From NCBI RefSeq assembly GCF_026967475.1, contig NZ_CP114058.1, positions 124,001 through 188,000 on the forward strand: a DNA stretch of 64,000 bases. Reading direction: 5' to 3'. The position numbers were made by a program, and so were the translations under genes. Of the stretch, positions 38,151 to 48,250 are shown piece after piece. Each line of letters begins with the position of its first letter. Positions within the stretch are counted from its first letter, which is position 1. The notes beneath the pieces are model-generated. The model was not told the DNA's origin and did not search any database. It saw only the letters and a program-made list of their open reading frames with translations. The stretch is from Rouxiella chamberiensis (GTDB taxonomy: Bacteria; Pseudomonadota; Gammaproteobacteria; Enterobacterales; Enterobacteriaceae).

Positions 38151-39728
38151 ATGAGTGAAAATATTCATAAGCATCGCATTCTTATCCTTGATTTCGGTTC
38201 CCAGTACACCCAGCTGGTTGCTCGCCGCGTTCGTGAACTCGGTGTGTATTGCGAACTCTGGGCATGGGATGTGACTGAAGCCCAAATCCGTGAATTCAAC
38301 CCGAACGGCATCATCCTGTCAGGCGGCCCGGAAAGCACCACTGAACTCGACAGCCCACGCGCTCCAGACTACGTGTTTGAAGCCGGTGTTCCGGTTCTGG
38401 GCGTGTGCTACGGCATGCAGACGATGGCAATGCAGTTGGGTGGCCACGTAGAAGGCTCGACCGAGCGCGAATTTGGCTATGCACAGGTTGAAGTGCAGAC
38501 CAACAGCGCACTGGTTCGCGGCATTGAAGACGCGCTGAGCGCCAACAATAAACCGCTGCTTGACGTGTGGATGAGCCATGGCGATAAAGTCACCGCCATT
38601 CCTGCCGACTTCGTGACCGTTGCCAGCACCGACAACTGTCCGTTTGCCATCATGGCCAACGAAGAAAAACGCTTCTATGGCGTGCAGTTCCACCCGGAAG
38701 TTACGCATACCCGTCAGGGCCTGCGCATGCTCGAGCGTTTCGTTATCGACATCTGTGAATGTGAAGCGCTGTGGACACCGGCTAAAATCATCGAAGACGC
38801 CATTGAACGTCTGAAAGTGCAGATTGGCGATGACCACGTGATCCTCGGCCTGTCCGGCGGCGTTGACTCCTCCGTCACCGCCATGTTGCTGCACCGCGCC
38901 ATCGGCGATCGTCTGACCTGCGTGTTCGTCGACAACGGCCTGCTGCGTCTGCACGAAGCGGATCAGGTTCTTGAAATGTTCGGCGACCGTTTCGGTCTGA
39001 ACATCGTTCACGTTGCTGCCGAAGACCGTTTCCTGTCGGCACTGGCTGGCGAGAGCGATCCCGAAGCCAAACGCAAAATCATCGGCCGCGTCTTTGTTGA
39101 AGTCTTCGATGAAGAAGCCTGCAAGCAAGACGCCGTGAAATGGCTGGCGCAGGGCACCATCTATCCAGACGTTATCGAGTCTGCGGCCTCCGCAACCGGT
39201 AAGGCACACGTCATCAAGTCTCACCACAACGTGGGCGGCCTGCCGAAAGAGATGAAACTGGGTCTGGTCGAGCCGTTGAAAGAGCTGTTCAAAGATGAAG
39301 TGCGCAAGATCGGTCTGGAACTGGGTCTGCCGTACGACATGCTTTACCGTCACCCGTTCCCGGGTCCGGGTCTGGGCGTGCGTGTTCTGGGCGAAGTGAA
39401 GAAAGAGTATTGTGACCTGCTGCGTCGCGCCGATGCCATCTTCATCGAAGAATTGCATAAAGCCGACCTGTACCACAAAGTCAGCCAGGCATTCACCGTC
39501 TTCCTGCCGGTGCGTTCCGTCGGCGTTATGGGCGATGGCCGCAAATACGACTGGGTTGTTTCCCTGCGCGCGGTTGAAACCATCGACTTTATGACGGCAC
39601 ACTGGGCGCACCTGCCCTACGATTTCCTTGGCCGTTGCTCAAACCGCATCATCAACGAAGTCGACGGCATTTCCCGCGTGGTCTACGACATCTCGGGCAA
39701 ACCGCCTGCGACTATCGAGTGGGAATGA
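38151..39728 (+). CDS. guaA: GMP synthetase (glutamine-hydrolysing)
   Basis: GuaA aminates XMP to GMP using glutamine-derived ammonia. The 525 residues equal the E. coli length when started at ATG 38151 ([19 protein letters not shown]). The class I amidotransferase triad is visible: cysteine in [11 protein letters not shown] near residue 86, and histidine and glutamate in [11 protein letters not shown] near residue 181. The ATP-pyrophosphatase P-loop LSGGVDSSV lies near residue 235. The C-terminal dimer domain ends [10 protein letters not shown]. It follows guaB by 140 bases and ends in a strong terminator. Confidence 0.97.
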   Translation: MSENIHKHRILILDFGSQYTQLVARRVRELGVYCELWAWDVTEAQIREFNPNGIILSGGPESTTELDSPRAPDYVFEAGVPVLGVCYGMQTMAMQLGGHVEGSTEREFGYAQVEVQTNSALVRGIEDALSANNKPLLDVWMSHGDKVTAIPADFVTVASTDNCPFAIMANEEKRFYGVQFHPEVTHTRQGLRMLERFVIDICECEALWTPAKIIEDAIERLKVQIGDDHVILGLSGGVDSSVTAMLLHRAIGDRLTCVFVDNGLLRLHEADQVLEMFGDRFGLNIVHVAAEDRFLSALAGESDPEAKRKIIGRVFVEVFDEEACKQDAVKWLAQGTIYPDVIESAASATGKAHVIKSHHNVGGLPKEMKLGLVEPLKELFKDEVRKIGLELGLPYDMLYRHPFPGPGLGVRVLGEVKKEYCDLLRRADAIFIEELHKADLYHKVSQAFTVFLPVRSVGVMGDGRKYDWVVSLRAVETIDFMTAHWAHLPYDFLGRCSNRIINEVDGISRVVYDISGKPPATIEWE

Positions 39729-39768
39729 TTTCGTTATCGATTAACGAATGAGCTTGCCAATAACTCTA

Positions 39769-39798
39769 GGCCCTCCGCGAAAGCGGGGGCTTTTTTTA
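39769..39798 (+). terminator. guaBA terminator
   Basis: GCCCTCCGC and GCGGGGGC pair around a GAAA tetraloop, followed by seven Ts. Confidence 0.88.
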
Positions 39799-40112
39799 TG
39801 TGTGCTGCAAAAAACTGCCCCGGCATTGTCAGCGAGATAGGCACCACATTACTGCGCCGATGTGAAAAATAGTGATATTAAAAGAGAGTTCACAAGGTTG
39901 TGTGAAAAGGGGTTAATAAAATTAAATTAAATAACTTAATGATTAAATTAATAAAATAAGAAAAATTGCCATGAATCGCAAACGCCTGAACTGTGACATC
40001 TCTTCTATTTTTGTGAATTTACGTTAAATATAATGTGACGTATCTTCATAGGGATACTTACGCGCCTGAAAGGGTGGATGCAGCAATCATCTGACTTACG
40101 AGATCAACGATA
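39799..40112. other. AT-rich intergenic region upstream of the accessory operon
   Basis: No gene is visible in these 314 bases. The middle part is almost purely A and T, with repeated AATTAAAT/TTAATAAA motifs near 39918-39960. Such DNA is typical of H-NS-bound or recently acquired regulatory regions, and of the left edge of an accessory block. A promoter for the downstream ModA-like gene is likely here, but I cannot place it with confidence. Confidence 0.5.
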
Positions 40113-40811
40113 ATGAGTAATTCAACGAAAGTGGAAGCAGTGTGCGCATTAGTGGTTCGTTCGCCGTTTGACGCGGAGATTCTGCCTGCCTGGGAGAAGC
40201 AGGGACATAGTGTTGATATTAAATGGAATCCGACCACCGTTATTATGGATAACCTCCGCGCAGGCGAGCGTAGCGATGTTGCGGTAGTCACCGTTTCTGC
40301 AATGGATGAGCTTATTGCCGCAGGAATCGTCGAGGCCGAAACTCGTGTCGAACTTGTAGAGTCACGAATCGGGTTAGCGGTTAAAGCCGGTGAAGCACAC
40401 CCTGATATCCGTGATAAAGAGGCGTTTATCGCCACACTTCTCAACGCACGTTCCGTGGCCTATTCGTTGGGCGGTGCCAGCGGTATCTATTTCAAAACGT
40501 TGATTGAAAAACTGGGCATAGCCGAGGAAATCAATGCCAAAGCCACGACGATTCCGGAAGGTTTTACCGCCGAAAAGCTCGTTACGGGCGAGGCGAGTCT
40601 GGCTATCCAGCAAATCAGTGAGTTAATGGTAGTACCGGGTATCGAGATTATCGGTGCACTGCCGGATGCCGTGCAGAAAGCGACCTCTTTCTCGGCGGCG
40701 CGTTTTAAAGAGGCCAAAAATCCTCAGCTTGCCCAGCAGTTCCTCCAGCATTTACAGTCACCTGAAGCCGCGAAAGCCTATAAAGAGCAGGGGTTGGAAC
40801 CTCTTTATTAA
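40113..40811 (+). CDS. ModA-like periplasmic-binding-fold protein without signal peptide
   Basis: This 232-residue protein has the type II periplasmic-binding fold of ModA-like proteins: ALVVRSPFDAEILPAWEKQ at the start, DVAVVTVSAMDELIAAGIV near residue 55, and a C-terminal LQSPEAAKAYKEQGLEPL that is typical of molybdate-binding proteins. It lacks any signal peptide or lipobox. No ABC permease or ATPase genes adjoin it, so uptake by a standard ABC system is unlikely. It lies 56 bases upstream of a DeoR regulator and a class II aldolase, and probably acts in the cytoplasm as a sensor or small-acid-binding protein of that pathway. I do not recognise a characterised orthologue. Confidence 0.7.
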   Translation: MSNSTKVEAVCALVVRSPFDAEILPAWEKQGHSVDIKWNPTTVIMDNLRAGERSDVAVVTVSAMDELIAAGIVEAETRVELVESRIGLAVKAGEAHPDIRDKEAFIATLLNARSVAYSLGGASGIYFKTLIEKLGIAEEINAKATTIPEGFTAEKLVTGEASLAIQQISELMVVPGIEIIGALPDAVQKATSFSAARFKEAKNPQLAQQFLQHLQSPEAAKAYKEQGLEPLY

Positions 40812-40867
40812 CAATACGTTGACCATTTAAAACTGATTTTTATCTGATATTTTGCAGCGAGAAGCCT

Positions 40868-41635
40868 ATGTTGCCCACTGAACGGCGTAATTATATTTTT
40901 CGCTACGTGCATGAAAAGCAGATAGCGGCAATAAACGATCTCGCCCAGTTGATGAGCGTGTCGCATATGACTATCCGCCGCGACGTCGAAGAGCTTGAAA
41001 AAGAGGGCAAAATTACCCGCGTCAGCGGCGGAGTAAAGCTTAGCGAGGCGCTTCGTCAGGAGTTGGCCTACACCGACAAGGCGCGGCTCCATCATCGTCG
41101 CAAGAGGGATTTAGGACGCTATGCCGCGAGCTGTGTCGAAGATGGGCAGGTAGTCTATCTTGATGCCGGTACTACAACCTTCGAGATTGCCCGCTGTCTG
41201 GCCGACCGTTTTCATTTAACGATTATCACCAATGACTTTTCAATCTCGCAGTTTTTCATGGATAAGCCCGCCATTAATCTGTTCCATATCGGTGGCGAGG
41301 TCGATAAACGCAACTATTCCACTGTCGGTATCTGTGCCGCCTCTTTCTTGAAATCTTTAAATATAGATGTGGCCTTTGTCAGCAGCAGTTCGTGGGATCT
41401 CCGTTACGGCGTTTCTACACCCTATGAAGGCAAAGCGATTGTAAAACAAGCCGTTCTGGGTGTTGCAAGGCGCACTGTTCTCGTCAGTGACAGCAGCAAG
41501 TATGGCAAATACGGCAAATATAAAGTTTTTCCGATAGCCGACATTCAGGAAATTATTACCGATTCACTGTTGCCCGAAGCAGCGGCAATTGGCATTCAAC
41601 AGCAGGGCGTCAAGCTGCATATCGTTGATGTTTAA
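40868..41635 (+). CDS. DeoR-family transcriptional regulator (YgbI-like)
   Basis: A DNA-binding repressor of sugar-acid or sugar-phosphate pathways, 255 residues. The N-terminal winged helix (LAQLMSVSHMTIRRDVEELEKEG near residue 26) is typical of DeoR. The C-terminal sugar-phosphate-sensing domain carries DAGTTTFEIARCL near residue 98 and IITNDFSI. It is followed 24 bases later by a class II aldolase of the OtnC/YgbL type. This matches the E. coli ygbI-ygbL neighbourhood, but the kinase, dehydrogenase, isomerase and transporter genes of that operon are missing here. Confidence 0.88.
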   Translation: MLPTERRNYIFRYVHEKQIAAINDLAQLMSVSHMTIRRDVEELEKEGKITRVSGGVKLSEALRQELAYTDKARLHHRRKRDLGRYAASCVEDGQVVYLDAGTTTFEIARCLADRFHLTIITNDFSISQFFMDKPAINLFHIGGEVDKRNYSTVGICAASFLKSLNIDVAFVSSSSWDLRYGVSTPYEGKAIVKQAVLGVARRTVLVSDSSKYGKYGKYKVFPIADIQEIITDSLLPEAAAIGIQQQGVKLHIVDV

Positions 41636-41659
41636 TCTATTATTTTCACAGGAGCCGTC

Positions 41660-42298
41660 ATGTCAGCAGAAAGCAAAATTCGTGAGGAGATCTGCGAAAC
41701 GGGTGCCAGCCTGTTTACGCGCGGATATGTGGTCGGCAGCGCCGGAAATATCAGCGCACGTCTTGACGATGGCTGGTTAATCACCCCAACCGATGCATGT
41801 CTGGGCCGACTGGATCCGGCGGCCATCGCCAAGGTGAGCCGCAGCGGTGAATGGCTGTCGGGGGATAAACCGTCGAAGACGCTACTGCTACATCGCCAGG
41901 TTTATGATAACAATTCGGGCGTCGGCGCGGTGCTGCACACTCATTCTACCGCTCTGGTCGCGCTGACATTGGCCGGTGTCTGGCGTCAGGAAAGCATTTT
42001 GCCGCCCATTACTCCCTATCAGGTGATGAAGGTCGGCAAGATCCCGTTTATAAACTACTGCCGTCCGGGGGCGCCGGAAGTGGCTGAACAGGTGGCTGCG
42101 CTGGCAAATCGCGTGCGCGGTGTGATGCTTGAAAGACTGGGGCCGGTGGTATGGGAAAGCTCTGTCTCGAAAGCCAGCTTTGCGCTTGAAGAGTTGGAAG
42201 AAACCGCGCGTTTATGGGGAATGACAAGCGAAAAACCGGCGGCACTTTCCGAACAGAGTTTAAATGAACTCGCTGAGGTATTCGGCGCTCGCTGGTAA
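41660..42298 (+). CDS. Class II aldolase, OtnC/YgbL-like, variant metal site
   Basis: Class II aldolase/adducin-type protein of 212 residues, closest to 3-oxo-tetronate 4-phosphate decarboxylase OtnC. GSAGNISARLDDG and WLSGDKPSKTLLLH are conserved. The zinc ligands in VLHTHSTALVAL near residue 95 are present. The third histidine, normally in a NHGPVV motif, is replaced: the sequence reads LERLGPVVW near residue 157. Either this subfamily coordinates the metal differently or it has lost standard chemistry. AGGAGCCGTC precedes the ATG. It is the last gene of the ModA-like/DeoR/aldolase unit and ends before a clear terminator. Confidence 0.82.
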   Translation: MSAESKIREEICETGASLFTRGYVVGSAGNISARLDDGWLITPTDACLGRLDPAAIAKVSRSGEWLSGDKPSKTLLLHRQVYDNNSGVGAVLHTHSTALVALTLAGVWRQESILPPITPYQVMKVGKIPFINYCRPGAPEVAEQVAALANRVRGVMLERLGPVVWESSVSKASFALEELEETARLWGMTSEKPAALSEQSLNELAEVFGARW

Positions 42299-42363
42299 CG
42301 CCTCACTTTTGTAAACTCAGAGTTTTATCAGGAAAGTTTCAGAGTAACCGCCCGACAAGCGAA

Positions 42364-42393
42364 GCCTGAAAGTGGATTTCAGGCTATCTTTTT
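42364..42393 (+). terminator. Terminator after the class II aldolase
   Basis: GCCTGAAA and TTTCAGGC form a perfect stem around GTGGA, followed by TATCTTTTT. It overlaps the stop of the convergent GNAT gene. Confidence 0.82.
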
Positions 42394-42824
42394 CGCGCCA
42401 CTTTAAAGTGAAACAGGTAATACTCGCCTTTAGGACTCTCCCCCGACGCGATGATTTCCCAGCCGCGATTCAAATAAAAGGCGATGGATTTTTCGTTTTT
42501 CACCAGGCACTTAAGCGCACCCGTACGGGTGAAGTTTTGCTCGACCACACCAATCAGATGACTGCCGACGCCCTGGCCCTGATACTCAGGGTCGATAAAA
42601 AGGTTATGCAAAAAGTTTTCGTGCAGTTCGATGGACGCAAATCCGAGGATCTTGCCATCACGTTCGGCAACAATCACTTTCTCGCCAATGACGGCCCGAT
42701 CAAAATCTTCCAGTTTCCAGTCGCTACTGTCCAACCAGGTCCAGGCTACCTTTCGCGACGCCAGATACAAGGTGCGCAGAAAAGGGCGGTCGGCTTCCTG
42801 ATAGGGGCGGATCTGAATAGGCAA
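42384..42824 (-). CDS. GNAT-family N-acetyltransferase
   Basis: A single-domain acetyl-CoA-dependent acetyltransferase of about 146 residues. The acetyl-CoA-binding motif A is present as FIDPEYQGQGVGSHLIGVVE, followed by ALKCLVKNEKSIAFYLNRGWE, the usual beta-alpha-beta end. I chose the TTG at 42822-42824 because AAGGAG lies six bases upstream and the protein then begins directly with PIQIRPYQEADRPFL. The upstream ATG at 42884 would add 20 atypical residues. The substrate is unknown, and the gene stands alone between an aldolase and a porin gene. Confidence 0.85.
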   Translation of the reverse strand: MPIQIRPYQEADRPFLRTLYLASRKVAWTWLDSSDWKLEDFDRAVIGEKVIVAERDGKILGFASIELHENFLHNLFIDPEYQGQGVGSHLIGVVEQNFTRTGALKCLVKNEKSIAFYLNRGWEIIASGESPKGEYYLFHFKVARKR

Positions 42825-42884
42825 AATGGGCTCCTTGCAATCAACACGCTCCCGTCGATTTCCTCTTCGGGAGCCAGATATCAA

Positions 42885-44163
42885 TTAAAAATCATATTGC
42901 AGGGTGACGCGGTTTTGCCAGAAGTTTTTATCCGACGTCGACACCGTCTGCACGCCGATAAAATCGGTCAGGCTCAAGCCCTTCAGAATGCCGTCAAACA
43001 AATAGGTTCCGTAAAGCAGATATTCGGACTGATGGCTGCTGCCTGCGCCAGCGCTGGCGGTCAGATCCATAAAGGAGTAGCGGGTACCCAAGGAAACGCT
43101 GCTTGTTGCTGTCCAGGTTCAGGTCGGCTGAATAGGCATTGCCGCTGCCCAGATCCTGCGTGCTGGTAAAGAAAGGTTGAGCAAAGTAGGGGCCGGATGA
43201 CGAGTTATGGGCATAGGGCGTCACCAACGCGCCATTGCCATAGGCATTTTCATTGGCGGCAATATGGTCATAGTTTAGTGAGCCGTTCAGCGATGGCGCA
43301 AATTGCAGGCTGAACTGCGCGCCATAGCTGGTGCTGTTGACCTCACCCGCCAGCGCTTTGCCCTCGCTTACGCCACGGATAAACTGTAGACCCACCTTCG
43401 GCTTATAAGGATTTTCAGACCAGCTGAGGAAACCATCAGCGTAAACCATTTTGGTATAGTTATCATAATCTTCATACCAGACCTGTCCGTTCAGCTTCTT
43501 GTCTTCCAAAGCCATTTCACGACCGGCGCCGACGGCCCACATGCCATTCGTTGTGCCATTTGCATCGGTATAAGTCGTGGTATCCAGGAATTGATCGTCA
43601 CCCCACGGTTTAAAACGCGTCACTTTGGTGGCGTGCAGGAAGTTGTCGCCTTCGCCATAATTCATGTCGATAGCGCGATATAAAATCGGGGTAATACGCC
43701 AGTCGTAATCGCCGAGGAAGGGAATGCCAAGACGTTGATCGCCTGCAGTGATACGGAAATCCTGATAGTGCCAGCTTAAATAGGCTTCGCCGACGCCGGT
43801 CTCGTTTGGCCCCAACTCTGAAACCAGATGATTATCATTATGATTGATACCGCGCTGGAGAATGCCGCTGACACCCAGACTGAGCCCGTAATATTCTGCT
43901 GTCGCGTATTTGATACTGCCGCCGTAGCTCACGGTATCCTGCGACAGCCCCGGGGTGAAGTAGGCATTATGCGTTGAATAATAAAGCGTTCTGAGGCTGC
44001 CATGCACAGAGCCGCAGGTGAACATCTGGCTAAGTGAATCGGCGACGCCTGCCTGACAGTCAGATGGTGCCGGCGTTGCCGCCAATGTATTTCCCGTTAA
44101 CAATGCCTGCGAAACCAGCATTGCGCCCAGCTTCAAGGTGAAGCCGAATTTTGAAACTTTCAT
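42885..44163 (-). pseudogene. OprD-family outer-membrane porin, frameshifted
   Basis: This OprD-family channel is expected to admit small carboxylates, amino acids or sugars. It has a signal peptide (LGAMLVSQALLTGNTLAA, cleavage near residue 27), repeated beta-strands, and the C-terminal NFWQNRVTLQYDF ending in phenylalanine as required for BAM insertion. The frame breaks at 43087-43089, where an extra base turns CTTGGTACC into CTTGGGTACC on the minus strand. Removing it gives 425 residues. The start is the ATG at 44163. It is divergent from a second OprD-type gene across a 382-base region. As read, the last 60 or so residues and the terminal phenylalanine would be lost. Confidence 0.85.
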
Positions 44164-44545
44164 TTTAGTTATCCTGTCGAAATTAATGCCGCGTTGCGGG
44201 CAGATGTTCTGCCGATAAATTTCTGCTTTCGGAATCGCACGCAAACGGTTGCCACCCTATCAAGCCGTGGGCGGGGGCATCATAGTTATTTCTGCCGGTC
44301 AGTCAATAAAAGACCCTTTAAAACGAAGTAGGTGCTGGTTTTTAAACCAGAGAGGGAATTAGCGGTGAGCGCGAATAAACCTGCTCCTGAAATACCCATT
44401 AACAAAATGTGCGAGTTCCCCTTATGGCGCGGCAAGCCGCAATAAAACGGGAAAGGAATAAGGTATGCTTGCCGCGCGGAAATGGGGTATTTCCGCTTTA
44501 GAGGATTCATGCTTTAAAGCAGACAAATAAAACAGGTTAATTTAC
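44164..44545. promoter_or_regulatory. Shared 382-bp region between divergent porin genes
   Basis: No gene is seen. The region must hold both porin promoters. A perfect hairpin at 44476-44496 (GCGGAAAT, loop GGGGT, ATTTCCGC) with TTTA after it lies 50 bases before the second porin start, in its probable 5' leader. A short palindrome GCTTTAAAGC follows near 44510. Porin leaders are frequent small-RNA targets, so the hairpin is worth noting, but no known element matches it. Confidence 0.5.
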
Positions 44546-45817
44546 GTGAAAAAGATTTTGCCATTATCACTTTTGGCAGCGCTTTGCGCGCAGTCTGCCC
44601 ACGCGGGCACCGTACAGGACAACAATGGATTTATCGCCGACAGCCATCTTGATGTGCTGTTTCGCAATGCTTACATCAATCGCGACTACAAGGCCGAAGG
44701 GGTAAGAGATCGCGACGAATGGGGGCAGGGCGTCATCGCAACTTATTCCTCCGGTTTCACACAGGGACCGGTAGGATTTGGCGTCGATGCTTTAGGACAA
44801 TATGCTGTGCGACTGGACGGTGGCCGTGGCCGCAGCGGCGCGGGCGGCATTGATTTCTTCGCACAGGACGACGACGGCCGTGCCAAGTCCGACCTCGCCA
44901 AGTTTGGCGCCACTGCCAAGATGCGCTTCTCGAAAACCGTGTTGAGTTACGGCACGCAACGTCCTGAATTGCCTATCTTGAATGCGGACGCTTCCCGTCT
45001 TTTGTTTGAAACCTACACCGGTTTTATGCTGGATTCACAAGAGATTGACGGACTTGATGTTACCGCAGGTTATTTCACCGATGAACAGCAAAAAAGCGAC
45101 GACAGCCATAACAGCGGCCTAAGCCACCTGAGTTTTGCCGGGGCCAGTTATAAGTTCAATGATCAATTCAGCGGCGCGTTTTATGCTTCCAACGTTGAAG
45201 ATGTGATTAACAAACAATATCTCGGCTTTAAATATCATCAGCCTCTGGCTGGCAAACAGGCCCTGTTGTTCGATTTCAACGGGTATAATTCTCGTCTGAA
45301 TCAGGACTATGCCAACAGCATCAGCACGGGACGCAGCAACACTATCTGGAGCCTTGCCGCCAGCTATGTTTATGATATCCATACCTTTGAGTTGGCCTAT
45401 CAGCAAAGCAGCGGCAGCACCGGCTACAACTACGGCGGCTACCGTAAAAATGGCGGCGTAGGGGATGGCGGCAATACCATCTGGCTTTCCAACTCATACT
45501 GGTCGGATTTCAACGGCGAAGACGAGCGTTCATGGCAACTGGCCTACTCGATTAATCTTGCAGGATTGGGCGTTCCGGGCTTGAGCTATGATGTGGCTTA
45601 CGTGCGCGGTGACAACATCCAGACCTCCGAAACCAGCAATGGTCACGAGCACGAATTCTTTAACCAGATCCAATACAAAGTGCCGGACGGCGTGGCGAAA
45701 GACCTCAAACTCAAGTTGCGTTATTCGATTCTGCGCGTGTCGGGCGATGCGGCGGAATATAACGCAAGCGGTAATGAAGTCCGTGTTTATGTCGAATATC
45801 CACTGGCTATTTTTTAA
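44546..45817 (+). CDS. OprD-family outer-membrane porin
   Basis: This intact OprD/ChiP-like outer-membrane channel has 423 residues. A signal peptide (ILPLSLLAALCAQSAHA) is cleaved near residue 20. The mature part starts with the typical OprD opening GFIADSHLDVLFRNAYINRD. The sequence MRFSKTVLSYGTQRPELPIL near residue 132 and the C-terminal VRVYVEYPLAIF ending in phenylalanine are characteristic. The start is GTG. The ligand is not evident. Neighbouring genes do not point to chitin use, so I do not call it chitoporin. The divergent porin differs strongly in sequence, so this is not a simple duplication. Confidence 0.88.
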   Translation: MKKILPLSLLAALCAQSAHAGTVQDNNGFIADSHLDVLFRNAYINRDYKAEGVRDRDEWGQGVIATYSSGFTQGPVGFGVDALGQYAVRLDGGRGRSGAGGIDFFAQDDDGRAKSDLAKFGATAKMRFSKTVLSYGTQRPELPILNADASRLLFETYTGFMLDSQEIDGLDVTAGYFTDEQQKSDDSHNSGLSHLSFAGASYKFNDQFSGAFYASNVEDVINKQYLGFKYHQPLAGKQALLFDFNGYNSRLNQDYANSISTGRSNTIWSLAASYVYDIHTFELAYQQSSGSTGYNYGGYRKNGGVGDGGNTIWLSNSYWSDFNGEDERSWQLAYSINLAGLGVPGLSYDVAYVRGDNIQTSETSNGHEHEFFNQIQYKVPDGVAKDLKLKLRYSILRVSGDAAEYNASGNEVRVYVEYPLAIF

Positions 45818-45988
45818 TCTATTTCGGCAAGGCGGCGTCTTGAATTAACGATGCGCCGCCCGACAGGCACGCTTTCCAGGAATCTCGGTCAGTGTGCCTG
45901 TTAATTAACCATCCCATCTTTGGCACAGAAAATTTGCCATAATCCTTCATGATCGGTCACATCAAAACAACGATGTCAGGATCACACC

Positions 45989-47225
45989 ATGCAGGACGTT
46001 ATTACCGTTTGGAACTGGATTTATTCAAACCAGATTACCTTCTCTCTTCTCGCCATTCTCTTTATGCTGCTAGGCGGCTTTATTGCCTCCGTGATTTGTC
46101 GATTTTTCCTGCTGGGGATCGTCAGACGTTTTATTCTGCACGCCAGTAAAAATTCCGATCATCAAGATAAAGACATGAGAATTACCCGTCGACTGGCGAA
46201 TATCGTACCTGTCGTAACGGTTTATTTCATGTCACAGCTGATTAATGGATTGCCGGATCCGCTTATCGAGGCGATTCGTACGATTTGCGGCGTGCTGCTG
46301 ATTGTGAATATCACCATGCTCATCAACGAGTTACTCGACACGACCAGTAGCGCCTATACCAAAAGGCACGGGGTGAAATCCCGCTCGATAAAAGGCTATG
46401 TGCAGATAGGAAAAATCATGGTCTCGTCAATTGCCACGATTTTGGTGATTGCCACGCTATCGAATAAATCGCCGGTGATTATTATCTCGAGTCTGGGTGC
46501 CGTTGCCGCCGTGCTGATGCTGGTGTTCCAGCACACCCTTATCTCGCTGGTTGCCAATATTCAGGTATCGTCTTCGCATGTTATTCAACTGGGTGACTGG
46601 ATAGAAATGCCGTTGGGCAATATCAGTGGCGAGGTGACCGACATTGCGCTGCATACCATTACCGTTCGCAACTGGGACAATACAATGTCGCAGGTGCCGA
46701 CCAAAAACTTTATCACCGAGCCTTACACCAACTGGCAGCCGATGTTTGATTCTGGCGGACGTCGGATTAAGCGTAGCTTATTCGTTGATCAATCGAGCAT
46801 CGCCTTTGCCTCGGCCGCACTCATTGACAGTCTGAAAGCCATCGAGCCTGATGAGAATAATCATATGGCTGCCTATCTGGACCAGCGGCTGAATTCTCGT
46901 ACCGACAACCCGTTAGTGCAGAAGGGCATGACCAACCTCGGGCTTTTTCGCGGGTACGTTCTTGATTACCTCAAGCAGCGAAACGATATCCGCAAAGACA
47001 TGTACCTGATAGTAACGGCAGCTCAGCCCCACTTCCGAAGGGTTACCTATCGAAATCTACTGCTTCACTTCCAATGTCTTCTGGGCGGAATACGAAGAAA
47101 CCCAGTCAGAGATTTTCGAGTTTATGTACGCCACTGCGGGCTATTTCAACCTGGGAATATTCCAGAAACCATCGGGAACGGATGTCAGCAACACCTGGCC
47201 GCGCCGTGCCAAAAGTGCGGTGTGA
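45989..47225 (+). pseudogene. MscS-family mechanosensitive channel (YbdG-like), frameshifted
   Basis: An inner-membrane small-conductance mechanosensitive channel of the YbdG type. Several membrane segments at about residues 15-180 precede the MscS pore and beta domain (SLGAVAAVLMLVFQHTLISLVANI, LGDWIEMP, VRNWDNTMSQVPT). An extra A at 47014-47015 shifts the frame about 70 residues before the end. Read with one A removed, the sequence continues RQLSPTSEGLPIEIYCFTS and ends at 47225, for 411 residues in total (YbdG 415). As read, translation would run on to 47305 into the thiM leader. It precedes the TPP riboswitch. Confidence 0.83.
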
Positions 47226-47302
47226 GCTTAATCTCCTGCTGTGCAAGGCGAGACGCGGCTTGCTTTAATTCAGCGACTTTTCTATGCTGCACGGGCTGTA
47301 AA

Positions 47303-47425
47303 TGACTCGGGGTGCCCTTCTTTGTGAAGGCTGAGAAATACCCGTATAACCTGATCTGGATAATGCCAGCGTAGGGAAGTCGTGGTATCTCGACCGGTAC
47401 CCCTTCTTGATCGCCGGTGGGGAGA
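47303..47425 (+). promoter_or_regulatory. TPP riboswitch (THI element) upstream of thiMD
   Basis: The conserved thi-box elements are present in order: ACTCGGGGTGCCC at 47305, GGCTGAGAAATACCC near 47339, ACCTGATCTGGATAATGCCA near 47350 and GCGTAGGGAAGT ending at 47380. They form the two helical arms that bind the pyrimidine and pyrophosphate of thiamine diphosphate. The expression platform runs to the thiM ribosome-binding site (GGTGGGGAG at about 47416-47424). No T-run is seen, so control by sequestering the ribosome-binding site is likely, as in E. coli thiM. Confidence 0.95.
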
Positions 47426-47428
47426 TTT

Positions 47429-48250
47429 ATGACGACTCGACCTTCCGTTTTTCCGGGCCTTGCGGCCGCGGATGCCTTGAGACAATTTCGCCAGGCCTCG
47501 CCTTTAGTTCACTGCATGACCAATGATGTGGTGCAATCGATCACGGCAAATGTACTGCTTGCCCTCGGCGCATCGCCCGCCATGGTCATCGATGCCCGTG
47601 AAGCCGCACAGTTCAGTGCTATTGCCAGCGCACTGTTGGTGAATGTGGGGACCTTGACCTCTGCACGGGCGGAATCCATGCTTGCCGCAATTCATGCCGC
47701 TAACGCTGCCAACAAACCTTGGGTGCTGGATCCCGTCGCCGTCGGCGCTCTCAGGTGGCGTTCAGAGTTTTGTCAGGAAATTATCAGATTCAGACCTGCT
47801 GCGATTCGTGGAAATGCTTCTGAAATCATGGCATTAAGTGGGCTTTCCGCATCCGGGCGAGGCGTGGACAGCGCAGACTCCTCAGGTGCGGCCTTACCGG
47901 CTGCCGAGGCGTTGGCACGTCAGACTGGCGCAATTGTCGCGGTGACAGGCGAAATAGATTACATCACCGACGGGGCGCAATGCCTGGCGGTAAGCGGAGG
48001 GGATCCGCTGATGACGCGCGTTGTCGGCACCGGTTGCGCACTTTCGGCGGTGGTTGCGGCATTTGTTTCCTTGCCGGGCAATCGTCTTTCGCACGTTGCC
48101 GCCGCCTGTCGTGTCATGTCGTGTGCCGGTGAATTAGCCTGTCGCGACGCAAAAGGGCCGGGCAGCTTCACCGCCGCCTTCCTTGACTCTCTCTACCTGC
48201 TCGATGACCGCCATCTGACCGAGACGGCAACAGTCGGAGGCGCACAATGA
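47429..48250 (+). CDS. thiM: Hydroxyethylthiazole kinase
   Basis: ThiM phosphorylates 5-(2-hydroxyethyl)-4-methylthiazole, salvaging the thiazole half of thiamine. The 273 residues start at ATG 47429, seven bases after GGGGAG; a GTG at 47417 is less likely. Family features include [23 protein letters not shown] near residue 26, [14 protein letters not shown] near residue 96 and the ATP/anion-hole motif [15 protein letters not shown] near residue 196. It overlaps thiD by four bases (ATGA). The TPP riboswitch upstream ties it to thiamine status. Confidence 0.95.
   Translation: MTTRPSVFPGLAAADALRQFRQASPLVHCMTNDVVQSITANVLLALGASPAMVIDAREAAQFSAIASALLVNVGTLTSARAESMLAAIHAANAANKPWVLDPVAVGALRWRSEFCQEIIRFRPAAIRGNASEIMALSGLSASGRGVDSADSSGAALPAAEALARQTGAIVAVTGEIDYITDGAQCLAVSGGDPLMTRVVGTGCALSAVVAAFVSLPGNRLSHVAAACRVMSCAGELACRDAKGPGSFTAAFLDSLYLLDDRHLTETATVGGAQ

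Noticed and set aside
38319..39611. A 430-codon minus-strand open frame opposite guaA
   Set aside because: It is an antisense shadow of the strongly biased guaA codon usage. It has no family features, and guaA is complete on the plus strand.
47226..47305. Extension of the YbdG-like frame to 47305
   Set aside because: It is the out-of-frame read-through after the extra A at 47014. The corrected frame ends at 47225, matching the family C-terminus.
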